Below the pieces are notes generated by a model. It did not search any database, was not told the origin of the DNA, and saw only the letters and a list, made by a program, of their open reading frames with translations. A program made the position numbers and the translations under genes. Shown here piece after piece: positions 5,803 through 5,949 of a stretch of DNA of 5,949 bases. The stretch is taken from contig JAFDIX010000200.1 in the NCBI GenBank assembly GCA_019307805.1, positions 1 through 5,949 of the forward strand, written 5' to 3'. This DNA comes from Deltaproteobacteria bacterium (lineage in GTDB: Bacteria; Desulfobacterota; DSM-4660; Desulfatiglandales; HGW-15). Position 1 is the first letter of the stretch; every line of letters starts with the position of its first letter.

Positions 5803-5949
5803 CTATTTTTCTCCATTCTCATAAGCGGTATTTATCCAATAGATCAGTTCGTCGTAATCAAGAGGCTGTTTCAGGCATGCGTAAATATGATCTCTCAGGG
5901 CCTCTTTCAACTCGGGGTGAAACGATTTTCCGGAGAAGACAATAATATT
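5803..5949 (-). CDS. Response-regulator receiver domain, C-terminal end (partial)
   Basis: The reading frame is open from the window edge to a TAG at 5803-5805 and gives 48 residues. It reads as the second half of a CheY-like receiver domain. A hydrophobic strand ends in VFSG, whose Ser fits the conserved Ser/Thr switch position. Further on, LKQPLDYDEL matches the conserved Lys-(x)-Pro-Leu-Asp-x-x-Glu-Leu element before the last helix, with Lys27 of the visible stretch as the likely invariant lysine. The phosphoacceptor Asp lies outside the window. The protein ends right after the domain, so there is no C-terminal DNA-binding output here. It is either a stand-alone receiver, a receiver following another domain, or the tail of a hybrid histidine kinase. 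It is co-directional with the reductase genes and its stop lies 86 bp before their first start codon, so a role in controlling them is plausible but inferred. Confidence 0.75.
   Translation of the reverse strand, partial: NIIVFSGKSFHPELKEALRDHIYACLKQPLDYDELIYWINTAYENGEK

Noticed and set aside
1..5949. tRNA, rRNA, CRISPR, insertion sequence or attachment-site signals
   Set aside because: I saw no cloverleaf, no regularly spaced repeats, no transposase-like frame and no terminal inverted repeats with target duplications.

Overview
The window carries one block of genes, all on the minus strand, so the operon reads from high to low coordinates. It suggests a strictly anaerobic, Tat-competent bacterium of moderate GC content with strong GGAGG-type ribosome binding sites. 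A sulfate-reducer-like Desulfobacterota member is my best guess. It rests on gene content and style only; nothing in the window fixes the taxon.

Layout in transcription order: (1) 5949-5803, the last 48 residues of a response-regulator receiver domain, cut by the window edge. (2) An 86-bp spacer. (3) 5716-3131, a Tat-exported molybdopterin oxidoreductase that best matches the respiratory arsenate reductase catalytic subunit ArrA, interrupted by an in-frame TGA at 3413-3415. (4) 3119-2394, an ArrB-like subunit with four Cys clusters. (5) 2393-1251, an NrfD/PsrC-type membrane quinol-oxidising subunit (ArrC-like). (6) A strong hairpin. (7) 1191-490, a TorD-family chaperone (ArrD-like). (8) About 490-330, a spacer with a possible promoter. 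(9) 330-181, a small CxC/CxxC zinc-ribbon ORF starting at TTG, possibly the 3' part of a frameshifted gene starting at 401. (10) 163-134, a perfect palindrome resembling a ModE operator. (11) 89-1, the N-terminus of an FmdE-family protein, running off the window.

How they would work together: the membrane subunit would take electrons from the quinol pool and pass them through the four [4Fe-4S] clusters of the B subunit to the molybdenum site of the A subunit outside the cytoplasmic membrane. The TorD-like protein would hold the apo-A subunit until cofactor is loaded and Tat export follows. A response regulator just upstream is a plausible, unproven regulator. The downstream FmdE-like gene sits behind a molybdate-type operator, which would tie the flank to molybdenum supply.

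The points most worth checking are the in-frame TGA in the catalytic subunit, with an intact and conserved-looking 93-residue tail behind it; the ModE-like palindrome before the FmdE-like gene; and the unlabelled small zinc-ribbon gene. The catalytic subunit carries the ArrA-type RGRY motif and active-site residues at the spacing I remember for ArrA. Related reductases for selenate, antimonate or polysulfide, and the arsenite oxidase ArxA, cannot be fully excluded from sequence reading alone.
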